A stretch of DNA of 64,000 nt, from positions 47,501-111,500 of the forward strand of contig JAQGDQ010000010.1 in NCBI GenBank assembly GCA_030141605.1, in the 5' to 3' direction. Position numbers and translations under genes: made by a program. The DNA is from Tubiluchus corallicola (taxonomy: Eukaryota > Priapulida > Priapulimorpha > Priapulimorphida > Tubiluchidae). Below the pieces are notes generated by a model. That model had not been told where the DNA came from. It ran no database searches and was given only the letters and a program-made list of their open reading frames with translations. Below are positions 14,176-26,700 of this stretch, piece by piece; the first letter of the stretch is position 1, and every line of letters begins with the position of its first letter.

Positions 14176-14232
14176 TCACATCCCTGTCCATAATCTGTTC
14201 ACCACGATATTGGACGTATAGCACAACCAAAG
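14176..14232 (+). other. 5'-UTR leader exon of the Gly/Tyr-acidic protein gene
   Basis: Non-coding exon inferred between the TATA box and the donor AAAG|GTAAGA at 14233. The 965-bp intron ends at 15197, where the acceptor is followed directly by the start codon. The 5' end is estimated from the usual TATA-to-start spacing, not seen. Confidence 0.5.
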
Positions 14233-15197
14233 GTAAGAGAATTGCTTTCGGTTACAGTGTGTGTTACGTATTTATTTGCACATGTTATAAGCTCTATGCA
14301 ATACAATATTTCATATGACTATATTCATTTCTTATTTCTATCGGTATCTCTAATAATTATCTGAAAAAAATTAACATCACGAATTCTTCATCAAAGAAGC
14401 GTGCATAAAAAAATAATATAAACTAACTGAGATCGAGTTAATTTTTATTTTAATTCAATTCGATTTGATCATGATCTGATTAGATTCAAGTAGTAGTGCA
14501 TAATCCATGGTAAAACAAACACAATAAATCTTTTAAGCATATTGATAGTTCTGAATTAGGCCTAATTTCTGATAAACTCTCTGATACTCTACCGTCTTAA
14601 CTAAGTTTAGGTTGGTCAAAACTTTTAGATAATTTGTACTAAACGCTATTAAATTTTGTTCATTCTTTCGTTTGCTTAACAAATTTATATTAATTTGTTT
14701 ATTTATTTACTTATTAATTAATTTATTTATTTTTATATGTTCATTTGTGTAAGCAGCCATTTATTCACTTACTCATTCGAAAGTCGCACCAGTCAGGCAT
14801 GGCAATCAATAATGATCACTAATCTTAGTTTAATTTAAAGTTTTTATTTATTTATAGTGGATTTACAAAACTCTCTGCATCTGATACAGGTATCTCCACG
14901 GTGCAAGTGCTAAGTCCTTAGTGCCAATAAAAAAATAATGGGCATCACAACGAATATCACACTTCATTTGATGAAACGCTTGGCTCAGTTACAACACTAA
15001 TATAATGATTAAAGTTATATACACGAACAGCATAAAGACAACATTTTTAATAACATCTGACAGTAATAATAAAAATACAATTACAAAGTAAGTTGACAGA
15101 TTAGTCATAGAACAGTAAATTTCTATTGTACTGCAAAGCGATTTAATAAACTGTTGTAACAAATTGTGGAAAATAAATAACCAATCTTCTATTTCAG

Positions 15198-17852
15198 ATG
15201 CTGAAATTGGCAGTTTTAGCAACTCTGTTAGTGGTTGCTAGTGCAGGAAGCCTGGCTTTCCGCCGAGGATATCCTAGATATGGTCACATAGGCTATGGTG
15301 CTTTAGGACTAGGAGGATACCATGGTCGACTGGGCGGGTATGGACTGGGTGGATATGGATTAGGTGGTTACAGTCTGGGCGGTTACGGGTTGGGAGGTTT
15401 TGGTTACGGTCACGGCGGTTACGACGGTTACAGACTTCGTAAGTACCACATTTAAAAATCAATGCAAAATTAATTATACCCAAAACTAAGCGAAAATTAA
15501 TGAACCTAAGGGTAAACGAACTAAATGAGTTAAGAACCCTTTACAACTAAATGAGTCACTAAACAGAGTAACTTACTCCAATATGCCCATGTTCATAGTT
15601 TAATTGTATCGTGTTTTTTCATGATCTGTCTTGTTTAATTATGTTTTTGTCAGGGCGCGTATGCGTAAATATAATTTAGTAGTTTCTATTGAAATTTTTA
15701 TAAAAACTAGTATAGCTGGGTGTCTATTTTATTTAATGCTATGTACTTTTTAAATGTATGAAATAATTTTAAAATAAAAAAGAATAATAATTAATTTATA
15801 CCGTCTTTACTGTCCAACGTCTATACTCGTGGCTGCCTATAGTTTTACTGCCTGCTGTGAACAAACTAGTTTAGTAGTACCGTAGCATTAGTTTAATGTA
15901 AATTCAGTATTAGTTTAATTAGTGGAATAGTAGAATGACAGACTTGTAGACTAGGCGATTAGCTAACTAATTACATAACTGTAAATAAAAGGAAACTACT
16001 GAATTACTAGTGTGCCTTCAACGGCAAGTTATTCAACTGTGATTAACACAAAATAACGTTTGCTCCTCCACCTTACCATCTTCTGTTTATATTTCGAATG
16101 ACGATGGTAAAATATTTTAAACCTTGTCGTGCAAATAATGTTCTTAATAGCACTAGTAGTTTTTTTGTATTATTAAGAGATCAATTTAAGGTTGGTTCAC
16201 TTTGGAAGCTACTGTAAAATTTAAATCGCGCATGTTACGTACTCAAATGTCCCTTTTTACCAGTAATTCGTTTATTTGCCGTTGCTTTTTGTTTGCAGAA
16301 AACTATTAGCACATTATAGAAGTAAAAGGGTTAATATGTGCAGCAATCAAAAAGCTTCTTAAAAATAATAGCAAAAAGTGGAAAAACAACTAGCCTGAAC
16401 TTACAAATTGTTCACGCTTTCTTTAAGTTTTTGGAGATGGTGACGATGACGGCGACGATGGCGATGCTGACGAAGGCGATGATGGTGGTGATGCAGAAGA
16501 GGAACAACCAGAGATCCAAGAAACATCACCAGTGATAGAAGAAGAAGAGGAAGACGCCGATGAGGAGGAAGAACGAGAACAAGCGCAAGGGAAATTCTTA
16601 GGGTTCCTTGGTGATGAAAGCCACCATTACGGAGGACTATTTGACGACCACTCCTTGGCAACTCACGTAAGTTTGTTAGTTCACAGAATGCAAGTTGCCT
16701 ATGGTTTGTTTTTGTTCGTTTCTGGGAACAAGTCGACAATCACTTTAATTTGTGCCTTGTGTGACTCCCTTCTCCCCTTCCCCCCGCAAAAAATTAGCTC
16801 AAAAAGACAAAACATAGCTAATTCAAGACACAATTTCTTAAGGTCACTATATCATTATGGTATTAACGATTACTGGCAATCACTGCATTAGCACCACAAC
16901 TGCCATCAGATTAGTAAATTCTTATATTCCGATCAGTACTTACAGACTAATAATGTTTCGAGCAGCTAGTCTAAAACTGACAAACGAAAATTACTTAGGT
17001 TAGTGATGATTTTTCAAATTTTGCTTTGATCGTTGCAAAAAGGCATGTAACAAAAACGTAAAAGGCTGGAAAAACCTCATTCGAACAGAAAAATTGTTAT
17101 TTTTTGTTTCGTTACAGCCTGCAAGAGATGCTGGAGACTTTCCAGAAGGCACAGGATATTTGGGTGAAATCACAGGTGTCTTCCCAGAGCAGTACAAATT
17201 CCTATTTCCAGACTATGGGGCAGAAGAACAAGCACCAGCTAGTGAAGAGGAAGCAGCAGATGAAGAACAAGAAGCTGCTCCAGCAGAAGAAGCTGAGGAA
17301 GAACCAAGTGAAGATGATGGGGATGAAGGTGATGACGGTGATGACCTACCAATTGATTTATTTGCCTTGGCGACTCAAGGTATTGGAGGTGATTATGGGG
17401 CAAGTGAAGAAGAAGCAGCAGATGAAGAACCGGCTCAAGAAGAAGCAGATGAGGAAGATGATGACGAAGAAGAAGCAGATGAAGGTAGCCCAGTAGGGAT
17501 ATACGATAATTTATTGCTTTGGGGAATCAATCAACGACCAGGTTATGGAGGATTCTACAATGGCTTACACCGTGGCTATGGTCTCGGCTTAGGTGGATAC
17601 AGATATGGACACGGTCTCCGGCTGTATGGCTATGGACGCCGTCACCGGCTACGTTATGGCCTGAGGCGCCGGCTAGGTTATGGTCCTCGACATCTTGGGT
17701 ATGGATATGGGCTTGGTCATCGTGGTTATGGATATGGACTTGGTCATCGTGGTTATGGATATGGACTTGGTCATCGTGGTTATGGATTTGGTAGATATGG
17801 ATTAGGATTAAGAGGACAAGGATTAGGCTACAGATATGGTGGCTTTTGGTAA
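15198..17852 (+). CDS. Secreted Gly/Tyr-rich and acidic block protein, 404 aa
   Basis: I do not recognise a named family. Coding exons are 15198-15438, 16428-16666 and 17118-17852; they join in frame with GT-AG sites (phases 1 and 0) to give 404 residues. The start ATG is the first base after the acceptor. Residues 1-16 form a signal peptide, with likely cleavage after ASA. Then come GYGLG-type repeats (30-75), an Asp/Glu-rich block (83-132), a hydrophobic-aromatic linker (GKFLGFLGD, FPEQYKFLFPDYG; 135-194) and a Glu/Ala/Asp block (195-283). The Arg/His-bearing Gly-Tyr tail (300-404) includes three tandem copies of the nine-residue unit GYGYGLGHR. There are no cysteines. Alternating acidic and basic blocks suggest a secreted structural, matrix-forming or mineral-binding protein; this is inferred from composition. 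A degenerate copy follows at 21.3-23.1 kb. Confidence 0.8.
17707..17787 (+). repeat. 27-bp coding tandem repeat (GYGYGLGHR x3)
   Basis: Three nearly perfect copies of a 27-bp unit encode a nine-residue Gly-Tyr-Leu-His-Arg repeat in the C-terminal tail. The near-identity at DNA level points to recent expansion, so copy number may vary between individuals. Boundaries are approximate. Confidence 0.8.
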
Positions 17853-18303
17853 TCTATTTACTTAAACTCCACATCAGTTAAAGTAATGTTACTCTTTTTC
17901 AGAAAAATAAGCTCTGTCGAAGAAGTAACTACATCAGAAAAACTAGAGTCAGCAAAACCAATTTACAGGATAAAAAGTATAAAGTTAATTTGGAAAAAAT
18001 GTTAAACATGATATTCAGGCTAATAATAAACCCCACACATCTTTATCAGTTAAGTGGAGAACCCAAACAACAGAGAAATGACAGATGTCGAACATCCTGA
18101 AGTGCTCTGTTTCAATTTGTACAAAGTTAAAAGTGTCTGTATTTTGTATAAATATTAAAATGTTATGTTGCAAAACAAGTTATACATTTGTGGGATTTTT
18201 TTTCAGAAACGCTTACAACAAATTTACGTGTAACTTATGTCAAAGGTCAAAGATATGATGCCAAACTGTATGGTACAGTAAGATATTTGTACTGTAAAAT
18301 ACA

Positions 18304-18309
18304 AATAAA
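18304..18309 (+). terminator. Likely polyadenylation signal of the Gly/Tyr-acidic gene
   Basis: An AATAAA lies about 450 bp after the stop codon. The preceding 3'-UTR (around 18070-18110, containing GAAATGACAGATG and CATCCTGAAGTG) has a recognisable counterpart in the downstream paralogue near 23300-23335. Another AATAAA lies near 18025, so the site used is uncertain. Confidence 0.5.
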
Positions 18310-18339
18310 ATATAAAAAATGAACTTTTTTAAGCATTAA

Positions 18340-18505
18340 TGGCATCATCACTGTCACCATCATCGTCATCATCATTATCACTGTTATAATCGTCGTGCAA
18401 CTTTTGTTTTCTCACAGTCTGCAACAACACCAATAACAATGATCATAAAAGTAACATCGGTAGCAGCGGCAACAACAAACACCAACAGCAGCAGCAATAA
18501 AGCAT
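18340..18505. repeat. Imperfect CAT and CAA trinucleotide tracts
   Basis: An imperfect CAT tract (about 18343-18385) is followed by a CAA/CAG-rich tract (about 18422-18500), just after the likely end of the Gly/Tyr gene. No open frame is maintained across it. Confidence 0.7.
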
Positions 18506-18509
18506 ACAA

Positions 18510-20365
18510 GCGACCCACATCGTCTTGCAGCTCAGTTCTTCCATTTTCTTAAGAACAACACAGTCCTTCCAAAACCCTCATACAAACATTTTTAATGTGT
18601 CTGTGCATTTTATAAATCCAGTAAACTGGAATGGGAAAACACCAAGTGTACGTTTTGCAAAAATGGGGAAAAATCCATAAAATGGTGTTTCCATCAGCGA
18701 TTCAGATTTTAAAAAAACAAGCCATCAATAAAGATACACTATATACACCATTATTTCACGTGTATGTATTTATTGTAATTAACGGTGAGGTCAACCCACA
18801 GACACCTACCTCAGAATTATTCCATAGTATAAGCTGCAGTATGGCGCTCCTCAAGTTTTGGTAGCATTTAGTAAAAAATCTGTTTTCAGTTGTGTTGTGT
18901 TGAAATATGTACTAATTTAGTTTGAAAAAAATAGTAACATTTCTTCCTAAAGAACATTTTTCATGACAAACAAAAGACGGCTATTCTAGTTTATTTAAAG
19001 AATTTGCAATAAGTTTACTTCCAGCTATGTAATGTTGCTAAAATACATCACGAATAAAAAATATTCAAGGATCGTGCAGGCTATTTAGAGGATGGCTCCA
19101 TCTGGGTGTGAACGCCATAATTTTATTAGCCTAACGGCCCAACATATCATAATCCGGCCCAACATATGGCCCTACAGACACCATATATAAAGTATAATAG
19201 GCTAACAATTTTTAACAACAATAACTGAAGTGGGGTGATCTGAACAACCAGAGTTCAATACTCATCCTGGGTGGTTTCTTTTGGCCATAATAATTGTTGC
19301 TGTACAAGAAAGGTATATACACATCCTCATGAAGCTAAGGCACCTCTGCCGGTTCAATGGCTCATTTTAGGGGCATAGTATTCATAATGACACAGCCACT
19401 CAAGCCATGAACAATCATGTTGAGTAGTCTTTTCGGCTGTATATTGCATTCCTGCTTGCAGTGTGCAGAATTCGATAAAAATAAACAAACAAATGAATCT
19501 GTTCAGGAATGACCATAAATGATATTAGAAGTATTGATTAAACAAATGCTTTTGAGTACCCTTATAGCTTTTTTTATTACAAAACTTGTGAAATTTTGAA
19601 CAAAATCACACATTCAGCAAAAAAGCTTTAATATAAACTAGAAAAATATTATAAGTGCTACAGTGCTGTGCTGTGATTAAATCACAATTTAAAAACCGAA
19701 ACTTGGACAAAAGACAAAAGGTACCAAAAACCATACATTGATAAAGGATTGCTATAATAAAAACATGTTAAACTCTGCTATCTAGACAGTCTAGTGCTAG
19801 CTATATCCCTTATGCGACACGACACTTCAAAAAATGAGGTTTTAGTTCAAGGTGCAACTAATTGGTGGTATTTACAATAGATTTTACAACGTACATATAG
19901 AATGTACATGTAGCAGGCGCTATGTTTTCATAATTCAAAATTCCAAAGACTGGGAAACTGGAGACTATGCCTAACGTCTTCTGATGAAGAAGTTAATAGA
20001 TTTCACCAAATTTCATTTACGTCACAATAATTGAATTTATTTGTTAATTTTTACAGAGTTCTTAGGACATATGCGTCGAAATTATTTACTTCAATTACTG
20101 AGAAATAGTCAGCTGACAAAGCAGTGTTCATCAGAAATCTACGACATGGAGTCCTCCCCACTTTTACATTGATTAGCAAGAAAAAAGCAGCATTTATACA
20201 AACGTATAGCATTACACGTAAATTCCAGGGTGATCTGGTCTTAGCCCAGTTATTATACACAATCGTTGGTAAGGAACTATTAATAATAATTTCAATTAAG
20301 GGCACTTTAGATAAAATTTTTAACCAAAAGCTTTGTCCCTTAAACAAGAGTGAAACAACCTTGAC
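18510..20365. other. Intergenic spacer between the tandem paralogues
   Basis: No gene recognised. It contains a possible SINE at about 19230-19497. Confidence 0.5.
19230..19497 (+). mobile_element. Possible tRNA-derived SINE
   Basis: A box-B-like GAGTTCAATACTC occurs at 19251-19263 and an A-rich tail AAAATAAACAAACAAATGAA about 215 bp later. The size and ends resemble a SINE. No clear box A or target duplication was found, and there is no second copy in the window. Confidence 0.25.
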
Positions 20366-20370
20366 ATATC

Positions 20371-20413
20371 TTTTGGTCCAGCATGACCAGGTGACAGTTT
20401 TTTAAGAAAAGGC
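20371..20413 (+). promoter_or_regulatory. Decayed promoter of the paralogous Gly/Tyr gene
   Basis: The block TTTTGGTCCAGCATGACCAG followed by GTGACAG matches the upstream gene's promoter at 14115-14143. Where the upstream gene has TATAAA, this copy has TTTTTTAAG, so the TATA element is lost. Homology fades after about 20413. Confidence 0.65.
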
Positions 20414-21336
20414 AATGTAACAAGTCGTCTTCTTCTGGGTATAATTTCAGCATTCCAGCAGGTTGGACATTACCAAAGGAAAGAAGAGCAAAAATTATTT
20501 CAACAAACATGTAATTCATTTAAATGCAATACAGGTCAATAGATCTGCATTATTACTGATGTTATATGCAATCGCGGATATTTTTTCATATACCTATGTT
20601 TATACCAGGTTTGCTACTATTACAGAGATAATCGAAATTCAACGAGGGAATTTTTAAGCAGATTCCAAAATTATCATTACATTTGGTACAAAAGCAAGTA
20701 GGCATGCCCCAATAAGAACTTTGCCATGAAGTTAAGTAACACTAGGCTTATCTAGTGATCAGCTAAATGACGCCCGGAAAATACTGTTTCTGAGCAGTTT
20801 CAGTTGCTACCTTGTGTTATATAATTCTCTCTCTGTCTGAAGATGTATATAAATCCAACATTTACCAGTTCAGGATCTCATTTTAAACGAATGGGCTTAA
20901 TAATTAGGCTAGGTTCGAGCATAATAGTGAAAACAGATAGACCCTCCATCAAGAGTTGGATACTGGTTAATGTATTAATGCACCAAACGACAATAAAGAA
21001 CTACTCACTTTCCTTATGTTTCATGTTTCCTTATTTTTCATGTTCATTCATCTGTTTGCTAATTTGTTTTTTGCTTCTTTGTTTATCTGCATGTTTGTTT
21101 GATTGTCCATTTTTCCTTGTTTTTCAAAATAGATTTACTAACCTTTTTAAAATTAGATTCTTTTTCAAAAGTTTGTCTCAGCTGTCAATTTGTAGGTCAG
21201 TTAGAAGACATTACCTGATTGGTTTGCTATAGTATTGTTTGTCTCATTTACTGTTTCTTTGTTTGTTTTTTTTTTATTTCAATCAATCAACAAATTTTAT
21301 TTAAAAATCTTTTATAAGGTGTGTTTAAGTAACTAG

Positions 21337-23066
21337 ATGCTGAAGATTGTAATTCTGGCAACTCAGTTCGCAGTTGCTAGTGCAGAAAGTTTGGCACGCC
21401 ATCTAGAATATCTCAGATATGGCCGAATTGACTATGACACCTTACGACATCATGAATTAGAAGGATATGAGAATTATCGACTAGGTGGTTTTGGAGGAAG
21501 TGTTTTTAGACTAGGAAGCTATGGGCTTGGTGGTTACGATGGTTACAGATTCTGTAAGTTAACTTAAGTCATTACAATTGATCAAAATAACTTTCATTTC
21601 ATGTATTTTACACTTGATTTGGCAGGTTGGAACACATTTCCTTAGCAAGAAAATTCTGAGTTAGCTATACATTATTGTAAGTTTGGCCAAAAGGTTCAAG
21701 AAAATGGTCTGTTAAATGTTGGACCTCAGTTTGACACAACTTCTGTGGCACTTTTAAGCTCTACCTGATTATATTAAATTCTAAGGAAGGGTCCGATTTC
21801 TGTGACACAATCACTTCTATTAGAAGACCAGAGAAAATTCCTTTAGTTCGGGTTATTCTGATTGTGGTATGGAGTTTGCAAACCCTTCCTGCATTCCAAT
21901 AAGTATAAAAGTATGTTGCAGCCAATTGCTTGCTTAGAGTGAATAAAACATTGACTACAAAAATGGTAAGCTATTCGTCACTGCTTCTAATAATGATGAA
22001 ACAATAATTAATAACAGTGTATTCATTAATCATTAATAGTTGGAATTGAGCATGATAGTGATGATGACAGCGACAATGCACCAGAAAACAAAGGACCAAT
22101 AATTCAGGAAAGCTCATCTTTTGTGGGAGGGAGAAGAAAAAGATGACGAAAAATCAGAGCTTCTGGGACTTAACAGAGAAGAAAAATTTCTAGGCTTCCT
22201 TGGTGACGGAAGCCATCGTTACAGAGGACTCTTTGATGATCATTCGCTAGCATCAAATGTAAGCATTTGGTCTTTGGCAACAAAATGTTTCTGTGTTGTA
22301 TAAAATGTAATTGAAAAAACTAAGCTTTTTAGTTTTCTGTCTAAAATTCAGCGAAAACTAAAATAGCAGAGACAAATTACCAGCTCTAAAGTGTTAAAAA
22401 TATCATTATTGTTACTGCTGGCAGTCGTACTTCTGCCATTTAGAACAAAAATAAGATCAGTACTAAACCACTAAAACGTTAAATTAATATGCTGCCATGC
22501 TCAACATTGTGATACTGAATCACACCTAGCATTTGCTTGGTATAATAATTATTTGTTCTGACACAGTGAACACGCCACATGCAATACACAAAAACAGACA
22601 TGCAATTTAGGTAGAGTTATGCGTCTTTATATCAAACTCTAGATTGATCATTGCGTATTCACCAAGAATAAAATCTGTGTCTTAATATTCAGTGAAAAAG
22701 TTGTTTTTTCAGCCTACATGGTACACTGGAGACATACTTGCAGGTATAAGTAATTTAGGTGAGATCACAGAGGTCTTTCCTATTCAATACAAAATCCTGT
22801 TTCCAAATTATGGAACAGAAGATGAAGGACAAACTAGTGGCGAAGATGAAGAGCATGCAGCCTCAACTGAAGAAACACCTGAAGAGACACCAAGTCTAGA
22901 AGATGATGAAAACACAGATGAGCCAGGAGCAGTTGCTGAGGAAGATCATCAAAATCAAGTGGAAGATAATGCATACAGATTAGGAATATACAATAACCTG
23001 TTACTTTGGAGGCTTAACAGTCGGCCAGGCTATGAAGGATTCGACCCTAGCATAGGTGACTGCTGA
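21337..23066 (+). pseudogene. Truncated, frame-broken paralogue of the secreted Gly/Tyr-acidic protein
   Basis: Three blocks match the upstream gene exon for exon. 21337-21553: signal peptide starting MLKIVILATQFAVASA, again with ATG right after the acceptor and a phase 1 donor, then a shortened Gly/Tyr segment. 22040-22258: acidic stretch, then FLGFLGDGSHRYRGLFDDHS. 22713-23066: linker FPIQYKILFPNYG, Glu-rich block, IYNNLLLWRLNSRPGYEGF, then a stop. The middle exon is out of frame: the upstream frame stops near 22142, while the conserved end is read one base over. The Arg/His Gly-Tyr tail is absent. A weak alternative acceptor at 22113 would restore frame, so a shorter product cannot be excluded. 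With the TATA loss, pseudogene is the best call. Confidence 0.7.
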
Positions 23067-23743
23067 GAAGGACGCATATTATCTAAATTTAGATACAATA
23101 CTAGGCAATAGGCATTGCATGTTTGGATACAATTTTAAATATCAATAGGCACGGCAGCCAAATTTTACCTGTGGACGCAATAATTTACTACAGAAAAACA
23201 GTTTCATGCCAGAGACATCTAGCGAATGTTTATGTCGATTTATTCATAGTAAAGATGTGTCTTCTAAAGCTTCTAGCTCCTCTAAATTGCAGACAAGAGA
23301 AAAATGACAGATGGGGCCATTGTCAAACATCTTAAGGTGTTTGCGTACACAGCATTTTTCACTTAGCTAGCTTTGAAAATGCTCAAGAGCCTAAGCAGTT
23401 GTAATGACAATAATGTATTTAATGTTTTTGTTTAGTATAAACTGTATTTGAATTTGACAGAATATATAGCGTTACATGGATATGATTCTGCTGTTCTTTT
23501 TTGACTAACAAGCCGCTCAGTCACTTTCCACTTCTATTAACCTGTGTTCAAGGTTGCATGCACAGCTGGGGGCTGCTCAAGTGAGAAATTGATGACAGCT
23601 TTATGCAACAGTGTGACACGAATTTGTCACCTGTCACGACACACGAGAAAGTCTAAGTGATGCCACTTTGGATTACTGTCAGCTATTTCAAGGCCAGTTG
23701 CCTTTCATTAGAAAACTTGGTACTTGGAGTTGGAGTGTTCAAA

Positions 23744-23749
23744 AATAAA
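23744..23749 (+). terminator. Possible polyadenylation signal of the paralogous copy
   Basis: An AATAAA lies about 680 bp after the last readable exon of the paralogue. The intervening sequence carries the conserved 3'-UTR words GAAAAATGACAGATG and CATCTTAAGGTG. Confidence 0.35.
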
Positions 23750-23759
23750 ATTCTTTCTG

Positions 23760-26700
23760 TGTGCAGATTTTTTCCTTATGTGTCTAAGTTTTTTGGTCGT
23801 TATATATTTTGTAAATCTAATTAAGGTCACAATAGATCATGAACAAAGTTTATGAAAAAATGATAATTTTTTAATTCACGCCTTTACGTGTTCTGTAGTT
23901 TGAGGCAATAATTAAGACATTTAGGTTTGAGAATGAATTAAATCTGAATTTTTGCAAAATTTGTTGAAAAATTTGCAAAGAAATATCTGTAAAGTACGTC
24001 AAATGATAATTCTGCAGAATCTACACAAATTCTGAAATTTCAATTACATGACTGATTAGCTAAAAATGGGGCACCCTCAATAATAGAACCTGGCGAACTC
24101 TATTATCCACTAAAAACTAACGAAACCCAAATGCTAAGATGTTAACGAAAAAAGCACTGAAAATTGCAAGTTCAGCGAGACAAATTGGGATATAAGCCAA
24201 AAAGGTATCCTTACAGTAAATTAGCCAAAGCCACAAAGACAGCTACCAAAAAGATGTGCAACTAATTGTTACTCATTAAATAAGCCATTAGGTTTATTAG
24301 AATCTACTACACAATAATTACTCTCTGTTTCTTTGAAACTTATTCGGAACATCAGCCTGCACAATTTAAATTCACTCTAAAAAATATTCACTATAGATTA
24401 AAGCCATGCTTCTCAAAAAATTTCATATAGGCACTAAGCTGGTACTACCTACAGAGCACGTACAAAGCTTTTAACAACAAGGAAAAAATAACTCTGAATA
24501 AACTGAGTTTGCTTTCAATTGACAATTTTAGTGATAGTGACACTTTTGTATGTTTCACTTTTTTCCCTGAAAATCGGCTGAATAAAACAGCTAAAATATT
24601 AACAAAGTAAATAAAATTAGCAATTTTTGAATAGCATTTGTTGCTGCTTCATACCTCAATGAAAACTCATTTTCAGATCCAAGAAACAGTTTACTTACTA
24701 TAAGCATGTTACTTACTAATTTACTTTAATTTTACTTTTTACCAAAAAATGGCCACCATTACAAACAATCAGAATTTGCAGTTCCAAAAGCAGCCATTAC
24801 TTAATAAAAGCTATACCAATGTACTAAAAGCTTTCTCTAGCTCAGGCTGTTTCAGTATGGCTGGGCTGCATAATAATTATGTTTTACTCAATAATACATA
24901 TATCATTAATATTGTCTGATGTTTTGTATTGTGGTTTCTAAAACAGAAGCCGCAAAGCTAACATTGAGTGACAAAATTTCCACGTTACCCTAGTACAGTA
25001 AGCCAAAGTCCTTGAACAGGCTACATTAGATAGTTTAAAAACTATCCGCAAGGTAGAGCCACCTTCCAGTAAAGCAATGTGGACGCTTAAGCGAGAGTTA
25101 GATACATTTCATCATAGATTTACACTAGTTAGAGACTAGATTCAGACATGATTACTAATATACAATAAAAATACAAATTGTGCACAAATATAATAAGAAC
25201 AGTAATGCTTAAACATGTATTATACTTCTTACATAAGTAGCATGATGCATTGGGGTAACCCTTACGCGATAAGTAACTCATTAGTTATATTTTTTACGAT
25301 ATTTGTAAAATATCAATAAAACACGATAACGATCACGATAATTTTTAAAAATACAATACAGGGCACAAATTTAACAATTTTTTCTAGCAAAAACGGGAAC
25401 TAGCCAAATATATTTGTATTTCATCTGTATTTCTTTCATATTTGTAAAATCACTAAATTATTCAATGCACGAATAAGTGAAGAGGTTCGATCTAGAATGT
25501 GCCAGGGAGATTCTCGTAAAACAGTGGTGTCCTCGTAACACACGCAAGTGAAAAACTTATTGTGATTTGGCATTTGGAATGATTTTAGACAACCACATTA
25601 ATTAAAACCATAATATTACAATTTTATGTAAACGGGGTATTGCTAACTGCATGCCTTGACTCAGAAAAAACACAAGATTTCACTTATATGGAGATGCAGA
25701 AAATATGGCCGGCTTACTTTACAGGCCATAGGGACCAGCGTACAGATGATTCTGAGTTCTGACAGGCAGATTTTACTGGAATTAGCAGGAGGAAATAATT
25801 TTTCAAAAGCACAGACATGTTACACTTTTACCAACACAAATTATCAATAAAAGGCTATAAAATCCTGTCAGCTTTTTGTACAGAAGAGATTTTGCTGGTC
25901 CACCAATGACAAATTGCAACCCTATTGCGCAAGAGGAAGCCATTGTTTCATGTTCTTAGTTATGACTTCTCAATTTTAACTCCAGATTTGTTGATAATCG
26001 TGAACTTGTGCTTATTTGCACTATTAATTTTAAAGCTGTCAGTTAAATCACACCTAAGTATATATCTAACCTTGTGACTTTACGTTGTACTACCTATAGG
26101 TTAAGATTTAATGACAGCCCATTTTTGGTGCAACCTGCTTTCAAATTCATTTTCATAAATGATCCTTCAAGACATGAGGGCCTTATTATTGGAATTTGCA
26201 CCAATTTCAAAACTTTTAAATCCAATTAAAAGCTAACTTGTTCTTAAAAGCAATTTGTGATTCTTAAAGACTATTTTAATCACTTTTGTAATTTCGTAGT
26301 TTTAACTGTATAAACGTGAATTGAAAACTTACTGAAATGTTTGCAGGCTTCTTAGAGATTTTTTTAGTTTCATAATGCAAGTTTATTGATACTTTAATCT
26401 ACATTAAAAATTCACTGGTTCTAGTGGTGTTATTTTGTGGATGCATTTTGCCGTTTTAATAGTTTAATTTCTTGGTGTATTTTGGACCCACTTTACACAC
26501 CTTATAATTTTATATAAATTTATTATCTTTGTATGTAACATTAGAACTGTAACTACTACAAAGCGTGCTAGAGCATATAGACATGATAGTCCACTATACA
26601 AAATTAAAATAAACTTAATGACATTTTTGTAACAAAATTTTTTGAAAGTTTGTAAAAAATGTCAACAAAAGTTGAACTACTACTGACAAATTTATGATTT

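Noticed and set aside
20843-21232. 129-residue plus-strand frame in the first intron of the degenerate paralogue
   Set aside because: Derived from a TTTG-rich low-complexity stretch; no signal of coding selection.
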